A stretch of DNA of 64,000 nucleotides from UBA5972 sp964567685. GTDB lineage: Bacteria; Pseudomonadota; Alphaproteobacteria; Rhodobacterales; Rhodobacteraceae. Where the stretch lies: positions 62,001 through 126,000 of the forward strand of contig CAZMNO010000003.1 in NCBI GenBank assembly GCA_964567685.1, given 5' to 3'. A program made the position numbers and the translations under genes. Positions 49,598-58,233 of this stretch are shown here, one piece after another (the first letter of the stretch is position 1; the number at the start of each line of letters is the position of its first letter). The notes under the pieces are model-generated. The model searched no databases. It was not told where the DNA came from and saw only the letters and a program-made list of their open reading frames with translations.

Positions 49598-51598
49598 ATG
49601 TTCAAGAAAATCCTGATTGCCAACCGGGGCGAAATTGCCTGCAGAGTGATCAAATCGGCCAAAAAGATGGGGATCAAAACGGTCGCCGTCTATTCAGAGG
49701 CCGACAAGAACGCGTTGCATGTGGAAATGGCTGATGAGGCCGTGCATATCGGCCCGCCGCCGGCGGCGGAAAGCTATATCGTGATCGACAAGATCATGGA
49801 TGCGATCCGCCAGACCGGGGCGGAAGCGGTGCATCCCGGCTACGGGTTTCTGTCGGAAAACCGTCTGTTTGCCGAAGCGCTGGAGCGCGAGGGTGTTGCA
49901 TTCATCGGGCCACCCGCGGGTGCGATTGAAGCCATGGGCGACAAGATCACTTCAAAGAAGCTGGCGCAGGAGGCCGGGGTTTCGACGGTTCCCGGTTATA
50001 TGGGGCTGATCGAGGATGCGGATGAGGCGGTCAAAATCTCCAACGAGATCGGCTATCCGGTCATGATCAAGGCAAGCGCCGGGGGCGGCGGCAAGGGGAT
50101 GCGGATTGCCTGGAATGATGAGGAAGCGCGCGAAGGTTTTCAGAGTTCCAAGAACGAGGCGGCGGCGTCTTTTGGCGATGACCGGATATTCATTGAAAAG
50201 TTTGTCACGCAACCGCGACATATCGAAATTCAGGTGCTCGGTGACAAGCACGGCAACTGCCTTTATCTGAACGAGCGTGAGTGCTCGATTCAAAGGCGCA
50301 ATCAGAAGGTCATCGAAGAAGCGCCAAGCCCGTTTCTGGATGCCAGGACCCGCAAGGCGATGGGCGAGCAATCGGTGGCGCTGGCAGCAGCGGTTGATTA
50401 CTGCAGTGCAGGCACCGTGGAGTTCATCGTCGATGGCGAACGGAACTTCTATTTCCTTGAGATGAACACACGACTTCAGGTGGAACATCCGGTGACCGAG
50501 CTGATCACCGGAATCGATCTGGTCGAGCAGATGATTAGGGTCGCTTATGGAGAAAAGCTGGCGTTAAAGCAAAAAGATATCGGCATCAATGGCTGGGCTG
50601 TGGAAAGCCGTCTTTATGCCGAAGATCCCTATCGCGGTTTCCTGCCCTCAATTGGCCGTCTGACGCGTTATCGTCCGCCAGAGGAGCATGCCAGCGAAAC
50701 CGAGGTCGTGCGCAATGATACCGGGGTTTATGAGGGTGGCGAGATCTCCATGTTCTATGACCCGATGATCGCCAAGCTTTGCAGTTGGGGAAAGGATCGC
50801 GCCGCGGCGATTGCGGTGATGAAAGACGCGCTTGACGAGTTTGAGGTTGAGGGGATTGGCCACAATATCCCCTTCCTGTCAGCGGTGATGGATCACCCAA
50901 AGTTTGCATCCGGCGATATGACGACGGCGTTTATCGAAGAGGAATATCCCGACGGGTTTGACGGTGTGACCCTGCCTGAGGCCGAGCTTAAACGGCTGGC
51001 CGCTTCAGCCGCGGCGATGTACCGGGTGCAGGAAATACGCGATGCGCGGATATCCGGGCGCATGGACAATCACGAGCGTGAGGTTGGCACCGAATGGGTG
51101 ATTTCACTGGGGGGGCAGGATTATCCTGTCAGTATCGCGGCTGATCGGGAAGGTGCCAGTGTTGCCTTCAAGGATGGCTCGGTTCACCGGGTGACATCCG
51201 ATTGGGTGCCGGGTGTCGAACTGGCGATCATGGATGTTGATGGCGAGCGTCTGGTGGCCAAGGTTGAACGCGTGCCGAGCGGGTACCGGATGCGCCACCG
51301 AGGTGCCGACCTGAAAGTGCTGGTGCGCAGCCCGCGCCGGTTTGAGCTGTCGCGTCATATGCTGGAGAAAATCCCGCCCGATACGTCAAAAATGCTGCTC
51401 TGCCCGATGCCCGGGCTGGTGGTTTCGGTGGCGGTTTCCGAAGGAGAAACGGTGCAGGAGGGGCAGGCGCTGTGTGCGGTTGAAGCGATGAAGATGGAGA
51501 ATGTACTGAAGGCGGAAAAGAAAGGCGTGGTCAGCAAGATCAACGCAGCACCCGGGGATTCGCTGGCGGTTGATGATGTGATCATGGAGTTTGAATAA
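49598..51598 (+). CDS. pccA: Propionyl-CoA carboxylase alpha subunit (biotin carboxylase + BCCP)
   Basis: A 666-residue protein. Biotin-carboxylase domain at residues 1-450: FKKILIANRGEIACRVIKSAKKMG, ATP-grasp motif MIKASAGGGGKGMRIAW, RHIEIQVLGDKHGNCLYLNERECSIQRRNQKVIEEAPSP and FYFLEMNTRLQVEHPVTE. A middle linker (the BT-type region) is followed by the C-terminal biotinyl domain with the biotin Lys in AVEAMKMENVL. It carboxylates biotin with ATP and bicarbonate and partners PccB. A terminator just upstream implies a separate promoter, although no PccR box is evident directly before it. Confidence 0.96.
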   Translation: MFKKILIANRGEIACRVIKSAKKMGIKTVAVYSEADKNALHVEMADEAVHIGPPPAAESYIVIDKIMDAIRQTGAEAVHPGYGFLSENRLFAEALEREGVAFIGPPAGAIEAMGDKITSKKLAQEAGVSTVPGYMGLIEDADEAVKISNEIGYPVMIKASAGGGGKGMRIAWNDEEAREGFQSSKNEAAASFGDDRIFIEKFVTQPRHIEIQVLGDKHGNCLYLNERECSIQRRNQKVIEEAPSPFLDARTRKAMGEQSVALAAAVDYCSAGTVEFIVDGERNFYFLEMNTRLQVEHPVTELITGIDLVEQMIRVAYGEKLALKQKDIGINGWAVESRLYAEDPYRGFLPSIGRLTRYRPPEEHASETEVVRNDTGVYEGGEISMFYDPMIAKLCSWGKDRAAAIAVMKDALDEFEVEGIGHNIPFLSAVMDHPKFASGDMTTAFIEEEYPDGFDGVTLPEAELKRLAASAAAMYRVQEIRDARISGRMDNHEREVGTEWVISLGGQDYPVSIAADREGASVAFKDGSVHRVTSDWVPGVELAIMDVDGERLVAKVERVPSGYRMRHRGADLKVLVRSPRRFELSRHMLEKIPPDTSKMLLCPMPGLVVSVAVSEGETVQEGQALCAVEAMKMENVLKAEKKGVVSKINAAPGDSLAVDDVIMEFE

Positions 51599-51601
51599 GG
51601 T

Positions 51602-52219
51602 ATGGGTTTTGCGGTCACATTAATTGCTGTCCCGGTCGAGAAGCGTGATGCACTTCTCGAGGCTGGGGGCATCGTGGTGACTCCCACACTTGATGCGGAC
51701 CTGGCCGCGCCGATCTCGGCGGGCAAGGTCGGTAGCCACTTTATCCTTTGGTACAATATGCGGGCCTTCGACGGGTACGATTTGCCGGATGGTAGGGCGT
51801 TGTCCCGGCGTGGCGCTGACGTATTGGTCCTGAATGTGGTCGACACAGCCGGAGCACAGGAACTGGCGTTCTACAGCGAAGGTGAAGAGGTCTGGACCGT
51901 GAGTTTCTCAGACATTAACGCCGATCTTCTCGGCAGCACAGGGTCGCCGCCTTTCGAACCTATGGAAATTCTGCTGGAACTGGCCGAGAAGGACACTGAT
52001 CCGTTGGTGATGGATGAGATCGAGCAAGTCGTATGTTACGGTGGGGAAGTGCCGGGCCGGATTTTTGAGCGCATCGTCGGGTTCTACCACGAAGAATTCA
52101 TGCCAAACGGCTTTTCCGTGGTCGCAGGCGATCTGCCGCTTACCTCCGAACAGATATCGAAGGCTCCCGACATCCCGGCGCAAGTCGCCGTGAAAAAACC
52201 TTGGTGGAAGTTTTGGTGA
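51602..52219 (+). CDS. Hypothetical protein downstream of pccA
   Basis: A 205-residue soluble protein I do not recognise. Its sequence is ordinary globular (FAVTLIAVPVEKRDALLEAGGIVVTPTLDADLAAP, EVWTVSFSDINADLLGSTGSPPFEPMEILLELAEKDTD) and ends in a Trp/Lys-rich tail KKPWWKFW. It begins three bases after the pccA stop, so it is cotranscribed with pccA; no Shine-Dalgarno is needed for coupling. Similar genes after pccA in relatives would help assign it. Confidence 0.6.
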   Translation: MGFAVTLIAVPVEKRDALLEAGGIVVTPTLDADLAAPISAGKVGSHFILWYNMRAFDGYDLPDGRALSRRGADVLVLNVVDTAGAQELAFYSEGEEVWTVSFSDINADLLGSTGSPPFEPMEILLELAEKDTDPLVMDEIEQVVCYGGEVPGRIFERIVGFYHEEFMPNGFSVVAGDLPLTSEQISKAPDIPAQVAVKKPWWKFW

Positions 52220-52259
52220 TCAACTGCATTTCATATGGCAAAAGAAATCTGGAAAGCCA

Positions 52260-52661
52260 CTATTTCCCAAGACCTTCCATGATCTCATCCTGCCGCATTG
52301 GCATCTTGTCAATTGCGTGGATCAGTTCGCGTACTGACCATGGGGTCGGTTTGCGCAGCGCCACTTTGCCGTCTTTGCCGATTAGCACCAGCATGAAGTC
52401 CCGCGGGTGTAATGCATCGCGCAAGGGGCCGTCTGCTGCCGGGTCGGTATCGGTCAGAACCACGACATCGCGTTTGGCCAGTTCCTCTGGTGTTTGTTCG
52501 AGCATTTCCATCTGGCGGCGGAACCGCGGGTCGTTTTCGCTGTCGGCGAAGATGACGAGCGGGCGTTTGAGCCAGACATATTGCGCCAGCGCATCGTCCT
52601 CCTGGGCGAAACTGGTTAGCGGTATCAATAAAGCCAGAACAAATGGAAGTGTTAAGCGCAT
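52260..52661 (-). CDS. Exported DUF4174-domain protein
   Basis: A 133-residue protein with a signal peptide (LTLPFVLALLIPLTSFAQEDD, cleavage after SFA) and a DUF4174 core: QYVWLKRPLVIFADSENDPRFRRQMEMLEQTPEELAKRDVVVLTDTDPAADGPLRDAL, then FMLVLIGKDGKVALRKPTPWSVRELIHAIDKMPMRQDEI. It has a thioredoxin-like pattern without a redox Cys pair. It starts at 52661, with AGGAG upstream; the frame extends to 52709. It sits on the opposite strand inside the pccA-mcm interval. Confidence 0.8.
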   Translation of the reverse strand: MRLTLPFVLALLIPLTSFAQEDDALAQYVWLKRPLVIFADSENDPRFRRQMEMLEQTPEELAKRDVVVLTDTDPAADGPLRDALHPRDFMLVLIGKDGKVALRKPTPWSVRELIHAIDKMPMRQDEIMEGLGK

Positions 52662-52757
52662 GAAATCTCCTACTCCCAGATATATTGGCGTTTGGCGGGG
52701 GCTTTCCAAGGGGAAAAATCGGCGCGCTGTTAATCAAGCACTCAGGATCATCGCCTA

Positions 52758-53738
52758 ATGTTCGTGCTGATTGCATATGGCATCGGGGCGCTGGGCCCGC
52801 TTGGGCGAAAGGTTTGTCGTTACTTGGAGGTGATCCTTCATATTGGTGCGCATCGCACCGGGACAACTTCATTTCAACAGACCCTCCAGCAGAACCGACG
52901 CAATTTGATGAAAAATGGCCTGGAATTCTGGGGGCCACGGAAGACGCGGCAAGGTAAATTCACCGGATTGACCCGGCCCTGGGACGCTGACGATGGCGAA
53001 ACCGAGCGGTTGATTGCCCGCAACATTGGTGTGATCAGGATTGATCTTGAGCGTCTGTCGCAAAAGGGGCGTGCGGCGCTTTTGGTCAGCGACGAGAATA
53101 TGATGGGGTCGATCCGGGCAAATCTGCGCAGTTTCTGCCTTTATCGCGGCCTCAGGCAAAAACTGGCGCGATTTGCCGATGCGTTCGGGCCTGCTGTCAG
53201 TCGCGTTGGCATAGCCATCCGTCCTTATGACACGTTCTGGGCCTCGTCGCTGGCCTATGCGATTCCGCAAGGCCACGCTGCACCCGATGATGCCCGGCTT
53301 GACCGGTTGGTCGATCAGCCCAGATCGTGGCGGCAGGTGATCAGTGAAGTCGCGACCGCTTTTGACAACACCAACGTGACTGTGTGGGAGTTTGACCGGC
53401 TGGTTGGCAGGCCATCGCAGCAGTTCCGCCTGCTGACGGAGGGTCGTCACGGGCTGTGGCTGCCCCCGTCTGACACCCATGCAAATGCGTCTGCCGGTCG
53501 TGCAACACTGCGCCAGGTCCTGCTTGACCGGGGGGATCTGCCCGCGGCCGAGCGGATCAAGGCCGGTGACGGGCGCTATATGCCCTTTGATAACGGCCAG
53601 CGGGCCGCATTGCAGGAACAATATACCGCCGATCTCGAATGGCTGAGATCGGTATCAGGAAAAACCGTGAATTTTGTCGAAAGCGCTGAGGAAGCTCTGC
53701 CTTTTGGCAGGGAAGTTTTGAAAAGAGGTCTGGGATGA
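52758..53738 (+). CDS. Sulfotransferase-like P-loop protein
   Basis: A protein of up to 326 residues. The PAPS-binding-type loop is LHIGAHRTGTTSFQQTL at residues 27-43 of the longest version; other recognisable elements are LLVSDENMMGS and RVGIAIRPYDTFWASSLAYAI. Family members normally begin just before this loop, so the true start may be TTG 52824 or GTG 52830 rather than ATG 52758. It is translationally coupled to mcm (ATGA overlap at 53735). Role of a sulfotransferase next to methylmalonyl-CoA mutase is unclear; I have seen similar genes here in Rhodobacterales. Confidence 0.72.
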   Translation: MFVLIAYGIGALGPLGRKVCRYLEVILHIGAHRTGTTSFQQTLQQNRRNLMKNGLEFWGPRKTRQGKFTGLTRPWDADDGETERLIARNIGVIRIDLERLSQKGRAALLVSDENMMGSIRANLRSFCLYRGLRQKLARFADAFGPAVSRVGIAIRPYDTFWASSLAYAIPQGHAAPDDARLDRLVDQPRSWRQVISEVATAFDNTNVTVWEFDRLVGRPSQQFRLLTEGRHGLWLPPSDTHANASAGRATLRQVLLDRGDLPAAERIKAGDGRYMPFDNGQRAALQEQYTADLEWLRSVSGKTVNFVESAEEALPFGREVLKRGLG

Positions 53739-55867
53739 ACGAGATGAACGAAGAGTGGAAAACGCTGGCTGAGAAAGAGCTGAGGGGCAAGCCCCTTGAG
53801 TCGCTGAATTGGGAAACTGCCGAGGGGATCAAGGTAAAGCCGCTATATACCGCTGACGATGTGGCTGACCTTGATCACACCGGCACCGTGCCTGGGATCG
53901 CCCCATATACGCGCGGGCCACGGGCCACGATGTATGCGGGCCGACCCTGGACCATCCGCCAATATGCGGGATTTTCCACGGCAGAGGAATCAAACGCCTT
54001 TTACCGTCAAGGCCTTGAGGCGGGGCAGATGGGGGTTTCTGTAGCCTTCGATCTGGCCACCCACCGGGGCTATGACAGCGACCATCCGCGCGTCATCGGT
54101 GATGTCGGCAAGGCCGGTGTGGCGATTGACAGTGTCGAGGACATGAAAATCCTGTTTGACGGCATTCCGCTTGATAAAATCTCGGTCTCGATGACGATGA
54201 ATGGGGCGGTCATTCCGGTGCTCGCCAGTTTCATCGTCGCGGGTGAAGAGCAGGGGGTTGAGCAGGCGCAGCTGTCGGGCACCATTCAGAACGACATTCT
54301 GAAGGAGTTCATGGTGCGCAACACCTATATCTATCCACCCGAACCTTCGATGCGGATTGTTTCTGACATCATTGAATACACTTCTAATCAAATGCCGCGT
54401 TTTAACTCGATTTCTATCTCGGGCTATCACATGCAGGAAGCCGGGGCCAATCTGGTGCAGGAGCTGGCATTCACGCTGGCCGATGGCCGCGAATACGTCA
54501 AAGCCGCCCTGGCGCGGGGCATGGATGTCGATGCCTTTGCCGGACGCCTGTCGTTCTTTTTTGCCATCGGTATGAATTTCTTCATGGAGGCCGCGAAATT
54601 GCGGGCCGCGCGCCTGCTCTGGGCACGGATCATGGCAGAGTTCAATCCGAAGAAACCGCAAAGTTCGATGCTGCGCACCCATTGCCAGACCTCGGGCGTT
54701 TCCTTGCAGGAGCAGGATCCGCACAACAACGTCGTACGCACGGCTTACGAGGCGATGTCGGCGGTTCTGGGGGGGACGCAATCGCTGCATACCAATTCGT
54801 TTGACGAGGCGATTGCGCTGCCGACCGAAGCCTCGGCACGGCTGGCGCGCAACACCCAGTTGATTCTGCAAAACGAAACCGGTGTGGCCAATGTAATCGA
54901 TCCGCTGGCCGGGTCTTACTATGTGGAAAGTCTGACAAAAGAGCTGGCGGATGCGGCCTGGGAAATCATCCAGGAGGTGGATGAAATGGGCGGCATGACC
55001 AAGGCCGTGGCTTCCGGTATGCCGAAACTCAGGATCGAGGAAGCAGCCGCAAAACGGCAGGCGGCGGTTGATCGCGGCGACGAGGTGGTCGTCGGGGTGA
55101 ACAAGTTCCGCCTGAAGAAAGAGCCGAAAATCGATGTGCGCGAGATTGACAACACGGCTGTGCGGGAGGCGCAGGTGGCGCGCCTTGAGCGCATCCGGGC
55201 CGAGCGTGATCAGACGGCCTGCGATGAGGCCTTGGGGGCGCTGGAAACGGCCGCTACATCTGGAAAAGGCAACCTCTTGGAACTGGCGGTGAATGCCGCG
55301 CGCGCCCGTGCAACTGTCGGGGAGATATCTGACGCTATGGAAAAAGCATTTGGTCGGCACCGCGCCGAAGTGAAAACCCTGGCAGGCGTTTATGGCGCTG
55401 CCTATGAAGGTGACGAAGGCTTTGCCGCGATCCAGAAGGATGTCGAGGCGTTCGCCGAAGAGGAAGGCCGCCGCCCGCGTATGCTGGTGGTCAAGATGGG
55501 CCAGGACGGGCATGATCGGGGTGCCAAGGTGATTGCCACGGCCTTTGCCGATATCGGTTTTGACGTCGATGTCGGCCCCTTGTTCCAGACGCCGGAAGAG
55601 GCTGCACAGGATGCGATTGACAATGATGTTCATGTGATCGGCGTGTCCAGTCAGGCGGCAGGGCATAAAACGCTGGCCCCCAAGCTGGTTGAGGCCCTGA
55701 AAGACGCCGGTGCCGAGGATATCATCGTCATCTGTGGCGGGGTCATTCCGCAGCAGGATTATGATTACCTGTACGAGCGCGGTGTGAAGGCGATTTTCGG
55801 ACCCGGGAGCAATATTCCGGAAGCGGCGAAAAGCATTCTTGATATCGTGCGCGAGGCGCGAAAATAG
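53735..55867 (+). CDS. mcm: Methylmalonyl-CoA mutase (large, cobalamin-dependent)
   Basis: A 710-residue mutase with both parts. Substrate barrel: RPWTIRQYAGFSTAEESNAFYRQ, VSVAFDLATHRGYDSDHPRV, SVSMTMNGAVIPVLASFIVAGEEQG and RTHCQTSGVSLQEQDPHNNVVRTAYEAMSAVLGGTQSLHTNSFDEA. Cobalamin-binding domain at ~575-705 with GQDGHDRGAKVIATAFADIGFDVDVGPLFQTPEEAAQ; the His of DGHDRG is the lower cobalt ligand. It converts (R)-methylmalonyl-CoA to succinyl-CoA. No epimerase or MeaB chaperone is in the window. It starts at ATG 53735 in overlap with the previous gene. Confidence 0.97.
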   Translation: MNEMNEEWKTLAEKELRGKPLESLNWETAEGIKVKPLYTADDVADLDHTGTVPGIAPYTRGPRATMYAGRPWTIRQYAGFSTAEESNAFYRQGLEAGQMGVSVAFDLATHRGYDSDHPRVIGDVGKAGVAIDSVEDMKILFDGIPLDKISVSMTMNGAVIPVLASFIVAGEEQGVEQAQLSGTIQNDILKEFMVRNTYIYPPEPSMRIVSDIIEYTSNQMPRFNSISISGYHMQEAGANLVQELAFTLADGREYVKAALARGMDVDAFAGRLSFFFAIGMNFFMEAAKLRAARLLWARIMAEFNPKKPQSSMLRTHCQTSGVSLQEQDPHNNVVRTAYEAMSAVLGGTQSLHTNSFDEAIALPTEASARLARNTQLILQNETGVANVIDPLAGSYYVESLTKELADAAWEIIQEVDEMGGMTKAVASGMPKLRIEEAAAKRQAAVDRGDEVVVGVNKFRLKKEPKIDVREIDNTAVREAQVARLERIRAERDQTACDEALGALETAATSGKGNLLELAVNAARARATVGEISDAMEKAFGRHRAEVKTLAGVYGAAYEGDEGFAAIQKDVEAFAEEEGRRPRMLVVKMGQDGHDRGAKVIATAFADIGFDVDVGPLFQTPEEAAQDAIDNDVHVIGVSSQAAGHKTLAPKLVEALKDAGAEDIIVICGGVIPQQDYDYLYERGVKAIFGPGSNIPEAAKSILDIVREARK

Positions 55868-55937
55868 GAGGCTGGTGTGTGCCAAGAAAAAGGTTTAATG
55901 CTAAACTAAATTTCAAAGCGCGCGAAAGACCAAACCC

Positions 55938-58217
55938 ATGACCGACCGTTCAAACGATAATCTGCGGCAGGCCGCGCTGGAATATCACGAGTTTCCGAAA
56001 CCCGGAAAGCTTGAGATACGCGCGACCAAACCCATGGCGAACGGTCGTGATTTGGCGCGGGCCTATTCCCCCGGCGTCGCCGAGGCCTGCCTTGAAATCA
56101 AAACGGATGCGGCAACCGCGGCCAAGTACACCGCGCGCGGCAATCTGGTTGCCGTGGTGACAAACGGATCGGCAGTTCTGGGGCTTGGCAATATCGGCGC
56201 GCTGGCCAGCAAGCCGGTGATGGAAGGCAAGGCGGTCCTATTCAAGAAATTCGCCAATATCGACTGCTTTGACATTGAGCTTGACGAAAGTGACCCGGAA
56301 AAGCTGGCCGATATCGTCACTGCGCTTGAACCGTCTTTCGGCGCGATCAATCTTGAGGATATCAAGGCACCTGACTGTTTTATCGTAGAAAAGCTGTGCC
56401 GCGAGCGCATGAATATCCCGGTTTTTCACGATGATCAGCACGGCACAGCCATCGTTGTCGGTGCAGCGGCGACCAATGCGCTGCATATTGCGGGCAAGGA
56501 TTTCGCCGATATCAAGGTTGTTTCGACCGGGGGCGGGGCGGCGGGGATCGCCTGCCTCAATATGCTCCTGAAACTGGGGGTTCGGCGCGAAAATGTCTGG
56601 CTTTGCGATATTGCCGGGCTGGTTTACGAAGGCCGAAGCGAGGAAATGACGCCGCAAAAGGCGGAATATGCGCAAAAGAGCGACCTAAGAACGCTCGATC
56701 AAGTGATTGAAGGGGCCGACCTGTTTCTGGGCCTGTCCGGCCCCGGCGTCTTAAAGCCCGAACATGTGGCTCTGATGGCCGACAGCCCGATCGTCTTTGC
56801 TCTGGCCAACCCAACGCCTGAAATCTTGCCCGACGAGGCCAGGAAAGTCAGGCCAAAGGCGATCATTGCCACCGGGCGCTCGGATTTTGCCAATCAGGTC
56901 AATAACGTGCTGTGTTTCCCCTTCATCTTTCGGGGTGCATTGGATGTCGGCGCGACCGAGATCAATGACGCGATGCAACTCGCCTGTATCGACGGCATCG
57001 CCGCTCTTGCCCGTGAAACCACCAGTGCCGAGGCGGCAGCGGCCTATCAGGGCGAACAACTGACATTCGGGCCGGACTACCTGATCCCAAAACCATTTGA
57101 TCCACGCCTTATCGGCATCGTTGCCGGTGCGGTTGCCAAAGCGGCGATGGAAAGTGGTGTCGCCCTGCGTCCGATTGCGGATCTCAAGGCGTACAGGGCC
57201 GATCTTGACGGCTCGGTCTTCAAATCCGCCCTGATCATGCGCCCGGTCTTTGAGGCCGCGCGTTCGTCCAAGCGTCGTATCGTTTTTGCCGAGGGTGAGG
57301 ATGAAAGGGTGCTGCGCGCCGCCAATGCCATGGTTGAAGAAACCGTTGACCGCCCGATCCTGATCGGCCGCCCCGATGTGGTTGCGCAAAGGATCGAGCG
57401 CTGCGGACTGAGCATCCGGCCCGGACACGAGTTTGATCTGGTCAACCCGGAATCCGACGACCGGTTTCGCGATTATTGGAACACCTATCACCAACTGATG
57501 GAACGGCGTGGCGTCACCCCCGATCTGGCCAAGGCGATCCTGCGTACCAACACATCGGCAATTGCTGCGATTGCCGTTCAGCGTGGTGATGCTGACAGCA
57601 TGATTTGTGGCACATTCGGTCAGTATCTGTGGCACCTCAATTACGTCTCACAGGTGCTGGGCGGCTGCGATCTTCATGCCATCGGGGCGCTGAGCCTGAT
57701 GATCCAGGAAAGCGGGCCCCTGTTTGTGGCCGATACACAGGTCAACCCGGAGCCGACGCCCGCACAGATCGCCGAAACGGTGATCGGTGCCGCAAGGCAT
57801 GTGCGCCGTTTTGGGGTGGAGCCGAAAATAGCGCTGTGCTCGCATTCGCAGTTTGGCAATCTGGACACGGATACCGGCCTGCGCATGCGCGAAGCGATGG
57901 CTTTGCTGGATGCACAGCACCTTGATTTTGATTTTGAGGGCGAGATGCACACAGATGCCGCCCTTGACCCGGAACTGCGCCAGCGGATTTTTCCGAACGC
58001 GCGGTTCAGAGAGGCGGCCAATGTGCTGGTGTTCGCCTCGACCGATGCGGCAAGCGCGGTCAGGAATGTTTTGAAGATTTCCGCCGGTGGGCTGGAAGTG
58101 GGGCCGATCCTGATGGGGATGGGAAACAAGGCGCAGATCGTGACGCCTTCAATTACGGCGCGGGGTCTGCTCAATATCGCGGCCCTGGCGGGGACGCCGG
58201 TACAGCATTACGGATGA
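55938..58217 (+). CDS. maeB: NADP-dependent malic enzyme with C-terminal phosphotransacetylase-like domain
   Basis: A 759-residue fusion. Residues 1-420 are malic enzyme: NGRDLARAYSPGVAEACLEI, GSAVLGLGNIGALASKPVMEGKAVLFKKFA, LEDIKAPDCFIVEKL, FHDDQHGTAIVVGAA and VVSTGGGAAGIACLNMLL (NADP). Residues ~430-755 are the phosphate acetyl/butyryl transferase-like domain (RRIVFAEGEDERVLRAAN, DADSMICGTFGQYLWHLNYVSQVLG), which is regulatory in MaeB of enterics. It decarboxylates malate to pyruvate, an exit from succinyl-CoA to gluconeogenesis or acetyl-CoA, so its place between mcm and prpE fits propionate assimilation. A 70-bp gap from mcm. Confidence 0.93.
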   Translation: MTDRSNDNLRQAALEYHEFPKPGKLEIRATKPMANGRDLARAYSPGVAEACLEIKTDAATAAKYTARGNLVAVVTNGSAVLGLGNIGALASKPVMEGKAVLFKKFANIDCFDIELDESDPEKLADIVTALEPSFGAINLEDIKAPDCFIVEKLCRERMNIPVFHDDQHGTAIVVGAAATNALHIAGKDFADIKVVSTGGGAAGIACLNMLLKLGVRRENVWLCDIAGLVYEGRSEEMTPQKAEYAQKSDLRTLDQVIEGADLFLGLSGPGVLKPEHVALMADSPIVFALANPTPEILPDEARKVRPKAIIATGRSDFANQVNNVLCFPFIFRGALDVGATEINDAMQLACIDGIAALARETTSAEAAAAYQGEQLTFGPDYLIPKPFDPRLIGIVAGAVAKAAMESGVALRPIADLKAYRADLDGSVFKSALIMRPVFEAARSSKRRIVFAEGEDERVLRAANAMVEETVDRPILIGRPDVVAQRIERCGLSIRPGHEFDLVNPESDDRFRDYWNTYHQLMERRGVTPDLAKAILRTNTSAIAAIAVQRGDADSMICGTFGQYLWHLNYVSQVLGGCDLHAIGALSLMIQESGPLFVADTQVNPEPTPAQIAETVIGAARHVRRFGVEPKIALCSHSQFGNLDTDTGLRMREAMALLDAQHLDFDFEGEMHTDAALDPELRQRIFPNARFREAANVLVFASTDAASAVRNVLKISAGGLEVGPILMGMGNKAQIVTPSITARGLLNIAALAGTPVQHYG

Positions 58218-58233
58218 ATAAAAGGAGCGAGTG

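Noticed and set aside
49302..49616. 104-codon open frame between the pcc small gene and pccA
   Set aside because: It reads through the perfect terminator hairpin and into pccA in another frame; no family resemblance.
53600..53735. Cobalamin riboswitch before methylmalonyl-CoA mutase
   Set aside because: There is no leader: mcm starts inside the end of the previous gene, and no B12-box-like sequence was seen there.
53990..55885. 631-codon open frame antisense to mcm
   Set aside because: It lies fully opposite a strongly conserved gene, has no recognisable domain and is a by-product of GC-rich codon use.
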